NCBI RefSeq assembly: GCF_036347135.1
Contig: NZ_CP108938.1
Coordinates: 1,364,001 to 1,428,000 of the forward strand
Source: Streptomyces sp. NBC_00775
GTDB taxonomy: Bacteria > Actinomycetota > Actinomycetes > Streptomycetales > Streptomycetaceae
Length of the DNA stretch: 64,000 nt
Direction: 5' to 3'
Shown: positions 48,953 through 58,712 of the stretch, in pieces
Numbering within the stretch: the stretch's first letter is position 1
Layout: each line of letters starts with the position of its first letter
Translations under genes and position numbers: made by a program
The notes under the pieces: model-generated
The model's input: only the letters and a program-made list of their open reading frames with translations
What the model was told of the DNA's origin: nothing
The model's database searches: none

Positions 48953-50239
48953 GTGCGGCTCTCACGAAGAGGCCTGCTGCGTGCGGGTCTGGCCGGTACG
49001 GCCGGCGCGGCGCTCGGCGGCCTGGCGACCGGCTGTGCCGTTCCGACCGGGTCCACCGGCCGGAACATGGTCATGTGGTACTGGAGCGGCGGGCTGAGCC
49101 CGAAAGTCGTCCAGGACGCCAAGGCCCGCTACGACAGCACGGTGAACCTCCAGGCCATCCAGATCGGCGGCTACTACCGCTCGAAGCTGATGACCACGAT
49201 GACCGGACGCGCCCATGTCCCGGACATCGCCGGGCTCAAGGGCGAGGACATGGCCTCGTACCTGCCGAACTCCGACCAGTTCGTGGATCTGCGCACGCTC
49301 GGCGCCGACAAGCTGAAGGACCAGTACCTGCCGTGGAAGTGGGACGAGGGCATCGCCGAGGACGGCTCGATGGTGGGCTTCCCCATCGACTGCGGTCCGG
49401 TCGCCCACTACTACCAGCCGGCCGTCTTCGAGAAGGCCGGACTGCCCCACGAACCGGCCGACGTCTCCAGGGAGCTGGACACCTGGGAGAAGTTCCTCGC
49501 CGCCGGTGAGCAGCTCAGGAAGCGCATCCCCGGCACGTTCATCCTGACCGACGCCCTCAGCATCTACGGCATCTCGATCAACCAGACGACCAAGCGGTTC
49601 GTCGACAAGGACCGGCACTTCATCGGCGACCAGGAGCATGTGCGCACCGCCTGGGACCGTGCCGTCGAGGCCACCCGCCGCGGACTGGTCTCGAAGATCG
49701 TCAACGGCACGCCGGACAACATATCGGCGACGGAGCGGGGTCTGCTGCCCAGCCAGCTCAACGCCTCCTGGGCGGCCGGTGACATCAAGCTCAACACACC
49801 GAAGACCAAGGGCAAGTGGCGGGTGGCGGCCTGTCCGGGCGGACCGTCGAACATCGGCGGCTCGTTCCTGGCCATCACCAAGGCGTGCCGGGAGCCGGAG
49901 AAGGCCTTCGAGATGATCACCTGGATGCTCGACGCGGGCAACCAGGCCCAGGGCTTCGTCGACTCGGTGCTCTTCCCCTCGACCCCGGCGTCGTACGGCA
50001 TGAAGAAACTGCGCGAACCCGACGCGTTCTTCGGCAACCAGATCACCATGGACGTCTTCGGCCCGGCGGCGCGGAACATCCCGGTCGCCTACAACAGCCC
50101 GTACGACATCGCGCTCAAGACCCCGATCGACGACGAGCTGCGGAACTTCTCCGTCCTCGGCAAGGACGAGAAGCAGGCATGGAAGGACGCCATGAGCAAG
50201 TGCCGGCGCATCGCGGACCACCTGGGGGTGAGTTACTGA
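48953..50239 (+). CDS. Sugar ABC importer substrate-binding lipoprotein
   Basis: This is a 428-residue SBP_bac_1 binding protein. GTG at 48953 gives a twin-arginine lipoprotein signal (LSRRGLLRAGLAGTAGAALG, with Cys in LATGCAVP). The body shows family features such as NLQAIQIGGYYRSKLMTTMT and PADVSRELDTWEKFLAAGEQ. A Tat lipoprotein signal on a sugar-binding protein is common in Streptomyces. It is followed by two permeases but no ATPase. The ligand should be a mannose- or galactose-containing oligosaccharide, judged from the neighbouring hydrolases. Confidence 0.82.
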   Translation: MRLSRRGLLRAGLAGTAGAALGGLATGCAVPTGSTGRNMVMWYWSGGLSPKVVQDAKARYDSTVNLQAIQIGGYYRSKLMTTMTGRAHVPDIAGLKGEDMASYLPNSDQFVDLRTLGADKLKDQYLPWKWDEGIAEDGSMVGFPIDCGPVAHYYQPAVFEKAGLPHEPADVSRELDTWEKFLAAGEQLRKRIPGTFILTDALSIYGISINQTTKRFVDKDRHFIGDQEHVRTAWDRAVEATRRGLVSKIVNGTPDNISATERGLLPSQLNASWAAGDIKLNTPKTKGKWRVAACPGGPSNIGGSFLAITKACREPEKAFEMITWMLDAGNQAQGFVDSVLFPSTPASYGMKKLREPDAFFGNQITMDVFGPAARNIPVAYNSPYDIALKTPIDDELRNFSVLGKDEKQAWKDAMSKCRRIADHLGVSY

Positions 50240-51201
50240 TGACTACCGCACCCGTGGTCGAGACACCCCCGGCGGCAGTGGCAGGCGCCCCCGTCGTCCA
50301 TGCCAAGAAGGGCATCCTGAGCTACTGGCGGCTGTACGCCGCGATCTCCCCCTTCTATCTGCTCTTCCTCGCCTTCGGTCTGATACCGGTCGGCTTCTCG
50401 CTCTATCTGTCGTTCCACCGCTGGGACGGGCTCGGCTCGATGGAGTTCGCGGGACTGTCGCAGTACCGCTATCTCCTGGACGACAGCCAGTTCTGGAGCG
50501 CGATCGGGAACACGATCATCATCTGGGCGCTCGCCACCTTCCCCATGATCTTCCTGGCGATGGTCACGGCCGTGCTGCTCAACTCGGCGGTCCGCTTCAA
50601 GAACGTCTACCGCTTCGCGTTCTTCCTGCCGAACGTCACCTCGATCGTGGCCGTCGCCATCATCTTCGGCTCGGTCTTCTCCACCAACTTCGGCCTGGTC
50701 AACGCTCTCTTGCAGGCGGTCGGCCTTGACCAGGTGGCGTGGCTGAACACTCCCTGGGGCATCAAGGTCGCCATCGCGACCCTGATGACCTGGCAGTGGA
50801 CCGGCTACAACGCGATCATCTTCCTCGCCGGGCTCCAGACGATCCCGGGCGAGCTGTACGAGGCGGCGCGCATGGACGGCGCCGGACCCGTGCAGACCTT
50901 CTTCCGCGTCACGCTGCCGCTGCTGCGCCCGGTCCTGCTCTTCGTCCTCGTCATCTCGACGGTCACCGGGCTGCAGAGCTTCTCCGAACCACAGGTGCTG
51001 CTCCAGACGACGGACAACAACTCGTCGTTCGCGGGCGGCCCGGGCCACGCGGGCCAGACGATGGTCCTCTACTTCTTCCAGCAGACCTTCGACAACAACG
51101 ACTTCGGCTACGGCGCCGCCGTGGCCTGGGGCATCTTCCTCGTCGTCGTCCTCTTCTCGATCATCAACTGGCGCCTGGTGCAGCGCCGGGGCGAAGAATA
51201 G
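50239..51201 (+). CDS. Sugar ABC importer permease, MalF-type
   Basis: This is a 320-residue CUT1 permease. ATG overlaps the binding-protein stop (TGATG). The first helix is YAAISPFYLLFLAFGLIPVG and the EAA loop is YEAARMDGAGPVQTFFRVTL. Its partner is encoded 12 bases downstream. Confidence 0.85.
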   Translation: MTTAPVVETPPAAVAGAPVVHAKKGILSYWRLYAAISPFYLLFLAFGLIPVGFSLYLSFHRWDGLGSMEFAGLSQYRYLLDDSQFWSAIGNTIIIWALATFPMIFLAMVTAVLLNSAVRFKNVYRFAFFLPNVTSIVAVAIIFGSVFSTNFGLVNALLQAVGLDQVAWLNTPWGIKVAIATLMTWQWTGYNAIIFLAGLQTIPGELYEAARMDGAGPVQTFFRVTLPLLRPVLLFVLVISTVTGLQSFSEPQVLLQTTDNNSSFAGGPGHAGQTMVLYFFQQTFDNNDFGYGAAVAWGIFLVVVLFSIINWRLVQRRGEE

Positions 51202-51213
51202 GAGCCCGCAACC

Positions 51214-52050
51214 ATGGCATCCATCAAGGGTTCACGGCAGCGGGGCATCATGCTCCACCTGGTCCTGATCGTCGGCCTGCTGCTCTCGGTCTTCCCGTTC
51301 TACTGGGCCGTGATCATGTCGACGCACTCGTCGACCGAGATCTTCTCCTATCCGCCGAAGCTGCTGCCCGGCTCGCACTTCCTGGAGAACGTCCGCCATC
51401 TCTTCGACAACGTCGACTTCTTCGGGTCGATGTTCAACTCCCTGCTGGTCGCGGGTTCGGTGACGGTCCTCGTCCTGTTCTTCGACTCCCTCGCCGCGTT
51501 CGTCTTCGCCAAGTTCCAGTTCCCGGGGCGCCGGGTGCTCTTCGCGCTGATGATGGCGATCTTCATGGTCCCGGCGCAGCTCCAGGCCATCCCGCAGTTC
51601 GTGATCATGGCGAAGCTGGGCTGGATCGGCTCGATGACCGCGCTGATCGTCCCGGCGGCGGCCAACGCGTTCGGCATCTTCTGGATGCGCCAGTACATGA
51701 AGAGCGCGATCCATGACGAGCTCCTCGACGCCTCGAAGCTCGACGGCGCCGGATTCCTGCGCCAGTACTGGCATGTGGCGCTCCCGGTGGTCCGGCCCGG
51801 CCTCGCCTTCCTCGGCATCTTCACCTTCATGGGCCAGTGGAACGACTACGCCTGGCCGCTGATCGCCCTCACCAACCCGGACAACGTGACCCTCCAGGTC
51901 GCCCTGTCCCAGCTCAACGGCGTGCACGGCACGACCGACTACGGAATGGTCATGACGGGCGCGCTGCTCGCCCTCGTCCCGCTGCTCATCGTCTTCGCGA
52001 TCGGCGCCAAGCAGATCATCGGCGACCTCGGCAAGGGGGCCATCCGCTGA
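51214..52050 (+). CDS. Sugar ABC importer permease, MalG-type
   Basis: This 278-residue CUT1 permease has the coupling loop LLDASKLDGAGFLRQYWHVA and six expected helices, starting with IMLHLVLIVGLLLSVFPFYW. It completes the importer with the preceding MalF-type subunit. The stop overlaps the ATG of the GH2 gene by one base. Confidence 0.85.
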   Translation: MASIKGSRQRGIMLHLVLIVGLLLSVFPFYWAVIMSTHSSTEIFSYPPKLLPGSHFLENVRHLFDNVDFFGSMFNSLLVAGSVTVLVLFFDSLAAFVFAKFQFPGRRVLFALMMAIFMVPAQLQAIPQFVIMAKLGWIGSMTALIVPAAANAFGIFWMRQYMKSAIHDELLDASKLDGAGFLRQYWHVALPVVRPGLAFLGIFTFMGQWNDYAWPLIALTNPDNVTLQVALSQLNGVHGTTDYGMVMTGALLALVPLLIVFAIGAKQIIGDLGKGAIR

Positions 52051-54998
52051 TGACCGATCCGTCGATCCGCGGTCCGCTGTCCGCCGATCCCCTGATCGTC
52101 CTGCGCCCCTGGGAGGCACCCGAGGTGACCTCCTGGGGGCGGTTGCCGATGAACGCCGTGGACCGGCGGGCGGGTGCGTTCTCGCTCGACGGCGACTGGC
52201 GGTTCCAGCTGCTGCCGGCGCCCTCGGCGGAGCCCGGCCCCGAGTGGTCCTCGTCGTACGTCCCCGGCGCCTGGACCATGCAGGGCACCGACGACCTGCC
52301 GCGGTACACCAACTTCCGCATGCCCTGGGGCGAGTTCCCGCCCGCGTCGCCCGCCGCCAACCCGACGGGCGTCTACGAGCGTGAGGTGGACGTGCCCGCC
52401 GAGTGGGCCGGACGCCGGATCGTGCTCCAGGTCGGTGCCGCCGAGAGTGTGCTGCTGGTCCATGTGGACGGGCGGGCGGTCGGCATCTCCAAGGACTCGC
52501 ATCTCGCCGCCGAGTTCGATCTGTCCGACGTCGTACGTCCCGGAACGCGCGCCCGGCTCAGGCTCACCGTCGTCAAATGGTCGGACGCCTCGCACATCGA
52601 GGACCAGGACCAGTGGTGGCACGGCGGGATCACCCGCTCGGTGCTGCTGTACGCCACCGATCCGCTGTATCTGGCCGACGTGACCGTGCGGACCCGGCTC
52701 GACGGGGAGCTGCGGGTGGACTGCCAGGTGCGGAACGCTTCCGGCGCGCTGCCGGAGGGCTGGTACGTCAGCGGACAGCTGGACGGCCACCTCCTCGCGC
52801 AGGACGTGGAGTTCGACCGTTTCAAGGAGGAGGACGGCCGGGTCTCCGACTTCCTGGGCGAGGCACGGCTGAACACGGTCGTCCACGACGTCCGCGCCTG
52901 GACGGCGGAGACACCCGAACTGTACGACCTGGCCGTGCGGCTGCACCGCGCCGACGGTTCGGTCGCCGACACCTCGCACCACCGGGTGGGCTTCCGCGAG
53001 GTCGAGATCCGCGGCCGGGACCTACTCCTCAACGGTGAGCGGGTCTACATCCGGGGCGTCAACCGGCACGACTTCCATCCGCTGACGGGCCGGACGGTGT
53101 CGTACGAGGACATGCGCGCCGACCTGACGCTGCTGAAGCGCTTCGGCTTCAACGCGATCCGCACCGCCCACTACCCCAATGACCCGTCCCTGCTCGACCT
53201 CGCCGACGAGCTCGGCTTCTACGTCGTCGACGAGGCGAACATCGAGGCGCACGACCACGCCCACGAGATCGCCGACGACCCGCGCTACACGGCCGCCTTC
53301 GTGGACCGCGTCGCGCGGATGGTGCTCCGCGACAAGAACCACCCCTGCGTGATCATCTGGTCGCTGGGCAACGAGTCCGACTACGGCGCGAACCACGACG
53401 CGGCGGCGGGGTGGCTGCGCCGCCACGACCCGACCCGGCCCGTGCAGTACGAGGGCGCCGCCAAGCTCGACTGGGCGGATCCCGCGCTCGCGTCCGACAT
53501 CGCCTGCCCCATGTACGCGCCCATCGAGGACTGCGTCGCGCACGCCCTGTCCGGGAAGCAGACCAAGCCGCTCATCCAGTGCGAGTACTCCCATGCCATG
53601 GGCAACAGCAACGGCACGCTCGCCGACCACTGGGCCGCCATCGAGTCAACCCCGGGGCTTCAGGGCGGTTTCATCTGGGAGTTCTGGGACCACGGCATTC
53701 TGCAACGCGTGAACGACGGAAGACCGGCCGGGCGCGGTGGCGCCGGGCTGTATGACAACGGTGTCACGGCACCGGGCCATCGCTGGGCGTACGGCGGCGA
53801 CTTCGGCGAGACGATCCACGACGGCGCGTTCATCGCCGACGGGGTGGTCTTTCCCGACCGCACGCCGAAGCCGGTGATGTACGAGCACCGGGAGATCGCG
53901 GCGCCCGTGCGGCTGGAGTACGCGGACGGCGAGCTGCGGGTCACCAACCGCCAGCACTTCCGCGGGCTGGAGTGGCTGGCCGCCGAGTGGTCGCTCGCCC
54001 TCGCGGACGGCGGCACTCTCACGGCTCCGGCCGAGCTGCCCGACGTACGGCCTGGCGAGACCGCGTCCGTGCCGCTCCCCTTCGAGCTGCCGGAGGACGG
54101 CGGCGAGGCCTGGCTGACGCTGCGTGTGACGACGGCGGAGGACGGGGCATGGGCACCGCGGGGCACGGAGGTGTGTCTGCCGCAGGTCCGGCTGCGGTCG
54201 GCTGCCGTGGCTCCGGTGCCGGCGGATGGCGGGCCGCCCGTCGAGGTCGACGACAGCGGGCTCCTCCTCCATCCTCTGCTGACCGCCGCCCCCGTGCTGT
54301 CGCTGTGGCGGGCGCCGACCGACAACGACGAGCTGGGCGGCGCCGCGGTGCGCTGGCGGACGTGGGGGCTCGACACTCTCGTACGCAAGGTCGTCGGCGT
54401 ACGCCGCGAAGGGGGGAGCGTCACCGTGCTCGCCGAGTACGACACGTGGGCGGGCGTCGTACGCCACGAGCAGGTGTTCACGCGGGTGGAGGGCGGCGTA
54501 CGGATCGAGGAGACCGCCGAACTGCCGGACCGGCTCGACGATGTGGCGCGGGTCGGCTCCGTGTTCGAGACCGTCGCCGGGCTCGATGTCCTGGAGTGGT
54601 ACGGGCAGGGCCCCTGGGAGTCCTATCCGGACCGGAGCACGGGCGCGCCCGTGGGACACCACTCCGTGCCCGTCGACGCGTTGTTCACCCCCTATTTGCG
54701 GCCGCAGGAGAGCGGCGGGCGACACGGCGTACGGCACTTCAGGCTGTCGGCGCCGGACGCCACCGGACTCTCCGTCGCGCTGGACGGGCCTCGCCAGGTC
54801 GCCGTGACCCGGTACCGGGCCGAGGACCTGACCGCCGCCGCACACCATGACGAACTGGTGCCGCGGCCCGGCTGCGTCGTGCACATCGACGCCGCGCACC
54901 GGGGGCTGGGCACCGCGTCGTGCGGGCCCGACACCTCCCCCGCCTACCTCATCGAGCCCGGCACCCACAGCTGGTCCTGGACCCTGCGCGTGCTCTGA
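52050..54998 (+). CDS. Beta-galactosidase, GH2 (LacZ type)
   Basis: This 982-residue cytoplasmic glycosidase has the five-domain LacZ layout. The acid/base is E442 in SLGNESDYG and the nucleophile is E512 in IQCEYSHAMGN. An N-terminal jelly-roll, Ig-like domains and the C-terminal Bgal_small_N domain (GPWESYPDRSTGAPVGHHSV) are recognisable. It overlaps the permease gene, so it acts on imported oligosaccharides. With GH38 and GH4 it suggests a substrate containing both galactose and mannose residues. Confidence 0.88.
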   Translation: MTDPSIRGPLSADPLIVLRPWEAPEVTSWGRLPMNAVDRRAGAFSLDGDWRFQLLPAPSAEPGPEWSSSYVPGAWTMQGTDDLPRYTNFRMPWGEFPPASPAANPTGVYEREVDVPAEWAGRRIVLQVGAAESVLLVHVDGRAVGISKDSHLAAEFDLSDVVRPGTRARLRLTVVKWSDASHIEDQDQWWHGGITRSVLLYATDPLYLADVTVRTRLDGELRVDCQVRNASGALPEGWYVSGQLDGHLLAQDVEFDRFKEEDGRVSDFLGEARLNTVVHDVRAWTAETPELYDLAVRLHRADGSVADTSHHRVGFREVEIRGRDLLLNGERVYIRGVNRHDFHPLTGRTVSYEDMRADLTLLKRFGFNAIRTAHYPNDPSLLDLADELGFYVVDEANIEAHDHAHEIADDPRYTAAFVDRVARMVLRDKNHPCVIIWSLGNESDYGANHDAAAGWLRRHDPTRPVQYEGAAKLDWADPALASDIACPMYAPIEDCVAHALSGKQTKPLIQCEYSHAMGNSNGTLADHWAAIESTPGLQGGFIWEFWDHGILQRVNDGRPAGRGGAGLYDNGVTAPGHRWAYGGDFGETIHDGAFIADGVVFPDRTPKPVMYEHREIAAPVRLEYADGELRVTNRQHFRGLEWLAAEWSLALADGGTLTAPAELPDVRPGETASVPLPFELPEDGGEAWLTLRVTTAEDGAWAPRGTEVCLPQVRLRSAAVAPVPADGGPPVEVDDSGLLLHPLLTAAPVLSLWRAPTDNDELGGAAVRWRTWGLDTLVRKVVGVRREGGSVTVLAEYDTWAGVVRHEQVFTRVEGGVRIEETAELPDRLDDVARVGSVFETVAGLDVLEWYGQGPWESYPDRSTGAPVGHHSVPVDALFTPYLRPQESGGRHGVRHFRLSAPDATGLSVALDGPRQVAVTRYRAEDLTAAAHHDELVPRPGCVVHIDAAHRGLGTASCGPDTSPAYLIEPGTHSWSWTLRVL

Positions 54999-55035
54999 CC
55001 CTTCTCGCATCCCCGCTTTCTCCCATGGAGCAGAC

Positions 55036-56880
55036 GTGTGTACTTCGCATGACCAGGCGACGGAGGCCGAGCAGGCCGGCGCCGGCAGACGCAACTTCCT
55101 GCGGGCCACGGCGCTGATCGGCGCGGCGGCCGCCACGACGGCCGCACTCCCCGCGACCGCCCGGGCGGCGACCACGCAGGACAAGAGCCGACGGCCCGAC
55201 CCCGAAAGCCGCCGCTTCACGCTCGCCGTCATGCCGGACACCCAGTACCTCTTCGACGGGCCGAGCATCAACCCCGCGCCGATCGAGGCATCGCTCCGCT
55301 ATCTCCTGGAGCACGGCAAGGACGAGAACATCGTCTTCCTCTCGCACCTGGGCGATCTCACGGAGAACGGCGCGCAGGCCGAATTCGACGCGGCGGGCAA
55401 GGCGTTCGAGCTCCTCGACCGGCACGGCGTGGGCTACAGCGTGCTGGCGGGCAACCACGACGTCCGGTCGTCCACCGACGACCAGCGCGGCGCCACTGCC
55501 TACCTCGACGTCTTCGGACCGCGGCGCTTCGCGAGCAAGCGCACCTTCGGGGGTGCCTCGCCGGACGGCTACAACACCTTCCACCTGTTCACGGCGGCCG
55601 GCCGGGAGTGGCTGGTCCTCGCGCTGGACTGGCGGCTGTCGGCGAAGGGGTACACGTGGGCGAAGGACGTCATCGCCCAGCATCCGCACACGCCCGTCAT
55701 CCTGACCACGCACGAGCTGGTCGTCGACGACGACACCCTTTCCTCGTACGGTCAGCGGCTCTGGGACGAGCTGGTCCACGACCACGACCAGATCTTCCTC
55801 ACGCTCAACGGGCACTACTGGCCCGCCGCCCGTGCCACCCGCGAGAACGCGGCCGGGAACGACGTCCATCTGCATCTGACGAACTATCAGAACCGTTACT
55901 ACGGCGGCGCGGCGATGATCCGCCTCTACCGCTTCGACCTCGACCGGAACACCATCGACGTCGAGACGATCTCGCCGTGGATCCTGGGCCGGGCGGCCAA
56001 GGGGCTCAATGAACTGGAGCGGCAGGAGATCGAACTCAGCGGCGACGCCGACCGGTTCTCCGTCGCCGTCGATTTCGAGAAGCGCTTCTCGGGCTTCGCA
56101 CCCGTGCCCGCGCGTCCGTCCAGGCCCGCCGCGAAGATGCTGGTCCGGGGCACGGTGGCGTACTGGCGGTTCGACGGGCACGAGGAGGGTACGGCGGTCG
56201 AGGGCACGGTCCGTGACCTGTCGGGGCGCGGCAACGACCTGACCGTGGTCAAGGTCGCCGACGGCGCCCTCAGCTGGTCGTCGGCGCACCACCCGGACCA
56301 GCCGGGGCACGGCAGCCTCGTCTTCCAGGGCGGCAAGCCTCCGCTGAAGGGCGCGTATCTGCGGACGGTCGACGGCGCACCCCTCAACTCGGCGACCTTC
56401 CAGCGCGGTTACACCATCGAGGCCTTCTACCAGCTCCCCGCCGACTGGGACCCCTCCCACCACGCCTGGGCCTCGCTGGTCAGCCGTACCGGTACGGGCG
56501 GCGGCGCGGGCAAGACCGCCGACGACCCGGACGAGCCGCTCGCCACGCTCTCCCTGTCCGACGGACCCGGCCCGCAGTGGGCGGTCCGGCCGCTCGACCA
56601 GCAGGGCATCGCCACCAACTGGGGCGACGAGACGGCCCGCGAGCAGTGGTGGCACGTCGCCGTCGTCAACGACGGCTCGCACACCACGATGTACGTCCAG
56701 GGCTGCCCGGTCGCCCGCAATCCGCACGCCTCCGCCGTCGGACTCACCTCCCTCGGCCTGCCGTGGCTGCTCGGCGGCTACGAGTACGCGGGGAAGATCG
56801 ACCAGATTCTGCACGGACGGCTCGGCGATGTGCGCATCGTCGAACGAGCCCTGTCCGTCGCACAGTTCATGAACCACTGA
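55036..56880 (+). CDS. Tat-exported metallophosphoesterase with LamG-like domain
   Basis: This is a 614-residue secreted protein. GTG at 55036 follows GGAG. The Tat signal is GRRNFLRATALIGAAAATTA, with cleavage near ARAA. Calcineurin-type metal motifs run in order: AVMPDTQYLF, LSHLGDLTEN, LAGNHDVR, LTTHELVV and TLNGHYW (GHYW where many members have GHxH). From about residue 375 a LamG/concanavalin-like domain follows (GTVAYWRFDGHEEGTAVEG to GDVRIVERALSVAQF). It probably removes phosphate from an extracellular polymer bound by the LamG domain. It begins 37 bases after the GH2 gene. Confidence 0.8.
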   Translation: MCTSHDQATEAEQAGAGRRNFLRATALIGAAAATTAALPATARAATTQDKSRRPDPESRRFTLAVMPDTQYLFDGPSINPAPIEASLRYLLEHGKDENIVFLSHLGDLTENGAQAEFDAAGKAFELLDRHGVGYSVLAGNHDVRSSTDDQRGATAYLDVFGPRRFASKRTFGGASPDGYNTFHLFTAAGREWLVLALDWRLSAKGYTWAKDVIAQHPHTPVILTTHELVVDDDTLSSYGQRLWDELVHDHDQIFLTLNGHYWPAARATRENAAGNDVHLHLTNYQNRYYGGAAMIRLYRFDLDRNTIDVETISPWILGRAAKGLNELERQEIELSGDADRFSVAVDFEKRFSGFAPVPARPSRPAAKMLVRGTVAYWRFDGHEEGTAVEGTVRDLSGRGNDLTVVKVADGALSWSSAHHPDQPGHGSLVFQGGKPPLKGAYLRTVDGAPLNSATFQRGYTIEAFYQLPADWDPSHHAWASLVSRTGTGGGAGKTADDPDEPLATLSLSDGPGPQWAVRPLDQQGIATNWGDETAREQWWHVAVVNDGSHTTMYVQGCPVARNPHASAVGLTSLGLPWLLGGYEYAGKIDQILHGRLGDVRIVERALSVAQFMNH

Positions 56881-56942
56881 GCCGCAGCAGTCGGCCGGCA
56901 TACCCCCAAAGACTTTTCGACTCCCCGAGGGAGAACGTCCGC

Positions 56943-58610
56943 ATGTCCGAGCAGCAACTGCCCGCCTGGGCCGACCCATCCGTATCCCCCGCCTCGCTGG
57001 ACCCGCAGGGCATGTCACGGCGCGGACTGCTGCGCCGGGCGGGCCTGTTCGGGGCGGCCTTCGCGGTCGGCTCGCTCGCGACGCCCGCGACGGCCGCCAC
57101 CGGACGCTACGGCGGTGACGACCCGCGTCTCGCCTATCTCGTGGGCGACCACCACATCCACTCCGTCTACAGCCACGACGCGAAGTACACGTTCTCCCAA
57201 CTCGCCCAGGCGGGCGCCCGGTACGGCCTCGACTGGATGGTGTTCAACGAACACTCCAACTTCGGGCACGCGAACTACGGCGCCCAGCTGGAGCACCAGG
57301 AGATCCTGAAGGCGCGCACCGACAACCCGCGCCAGCTGATCTTCCAAGGCCTGGAGTGGTACATCCCGGCCGCCGAGCACGCCACGGTCTTCGCGGCGCC
57401 CGGCCCGCACGAGGTGGACCTGCTCACCCAGTTCGAACTCGCCTACGACGGCAAGCTGTTGGGCTACACGGCGGGCTCCCCCACCAGCCCCGACACGGCG
57501 CGCAACGAGGCCCACGCGGTCAAGGCGATCCAGTGGCTCGCCGAACAGCGCCGCACCGGATACGTCGACGATGTCCTCGTCCTCGCCAACCACCCCCTGC
57601 GCCTCGGCATCGACTCCCCGCACGAGATGCGGGGCTGGCGTGACGCGGCACCCGAGATCATGATCGGCATGGAGGGCGCGCCCGGCGCCCAGGGCGGCGG
57701 TATCCCCGGCTGGGTCGGCTCGGGCCAGCAGCGCGGCGAGTACGTCAACAAGCCGTCCGAGAACTCCTTCGCCGGTTACCCGGCGGACGCCTACGTCCTG
57801 TACGGCGGGTTCGACTGGATGACGGCGACCGTCGGCGGCATGTGGGACGCGATGCTCGCCGAGGGCAGGCTCTTCACGATCACCACCAACTCCGATGTGC
57901 ACCGCGTGGTCTTCGACACCTGGAAGAACGGCGACTGGGCGCCCGGGCAGAACTTCGACAACACCGGGCACATCCCCGACCCGGTGAACACCGACACCCA
58001 GCAGCCGGGCGGGGACTTCTGGCCCGGCCAGTTCAGCCGTACGCATGTCGGTGTGACCCGCTACGGCTACCGCTCGGTGATGGCGGGCCTGCGCGCGGGC
58101 CGGGTCTGGCTCGACCACGGGCACCTGCTGGACGGGCTCGACGTCCGCCTGAAGCGGGACTGCGACCATGGCCCGGGCGTCACGATGGGTGGTCGGCTGC
58201 GGGTCCGCAAGGGCGAGAAGCTCACGCTGTCGGTCACCGTGACGACCGCCTCCCGCCCCAACCCCCAGGGAATCCTGCCCGAGTTGGCCCATGTCGACGT
58301 GATCCGTGGCGCTGTGCGCGGCCCGGCGGCCGACCGCGACGACTGGCGGGCGCCCGACACCAGGGTCGTCCACACGCGGGACGTGAGCGGCCGGAACGGG
58401 ACGTACACCCTGCGCATCCCGCTGGTCGCCGGCGACGAGTCCTTCTACGTCCGGCTGCGCGGCAGCGACGGCAACCGCAATGGTGCGGGCTATCTCGGCG
58501 CGTCGATCGACCCGCACGGCCCGATACCGCACGTGCCCGGGAACGGTGACCCGTGGGTCGACACGTGGTTCTATGCGAACCCGGTCTTCGTCGATGTGGC
58601 TGGTGCTTGA
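56943..58610 (+). CDS. Tat-exported PHP-domain phosphoesterase-like protein
   Basis: This is a 555-residue exported protein. The Tat motif is SRRGLLRRAGLFGAAFAVGS, with cleavage near ATAATG. The PHP metal site is visible as VGDHHIHSVYSHDAKYTFSQ, VFNEHSNFGH and a late TTNSDVHRV. PHP domains hydrolyse phosphoesters with a three-metal centre; most are cytoplasmic, so an exported one is unusual. A C-terminal beta-rich region follows from residue ~420. It is the last gene of the glycan locus, 62 bases after the other exported phosphoesterase, and both probably trim the same extracellular substrate. Confidence 0.78.
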   Translation: MSEQQLPAWADPSVSPASLDPQGMSRRGLLRRAGLFGAAFAVGSLATPATAATGRYGGDDPRLAYLVGDHHIHSVYSHDAKYTFSQLAQAGARYGLDWMVFNEHSNFGHANYGAQLEHQEILKARTDNPRQLIFQGLEWYIPAAEHATVFAAPGPHEVDLLTQFELAYDGKLLGYTAGSPTSPDTARNEAHAVKAIQWLAEQRRTGYVDDVLVLANHPLRLGIDSPHEMRGWRDAAPEIMIGMEGAPGAQGGGIPGWVGSGQQRGEYVNKPSENSFAGYPADAYVLYGGFDWMTATVGGMWDAMLAEGRLFTITTNSDVHRVVFDTWKNGDWAPGQNFDNTGHIPDPVNTDTQQPGGDFWPGQFSRTHVGVTRYGYRSVMAGLRAGRVWLDHGHLLDGLDVRLKRDCDHGPGVTMGGRLRVRKGEKLTLSVTVTTASRPNPQGILPELAHVDVIRGAVRGPAADRDDWRAPDTRVVHTRDVSGRNGTYTLRIPLVAGDESFYVRLRGSDGNRNGAGYLGASIDPHGPIPHVPGNGDPWVDTWFYANPVFVDVAGA

Positions 58611-58625
58611 CGTAGCGTCAGCGCG

Positions 58626-58663
58626 GCACGCCCCGGGCCGAGGCGTTCCCGCCCGGAGCGTGC
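58626..58663. terminator. bidirectional hairpin between convergent operons
   Basis: GCACGCCCCGGGC (58626-58638) and GCCCGGAGCGTGC (58651-58663) form a 13-bp stem with one mismatch and a 12-base loop. It lies between the PHP gene and the MaoC gene, which face each other. Confidence 0.65.
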
Positions 58664-58712
58664 GTCACGGCCACGGCCACGGCCGCGTACACGTACCGTC
58701 AGCGGTAACCCG

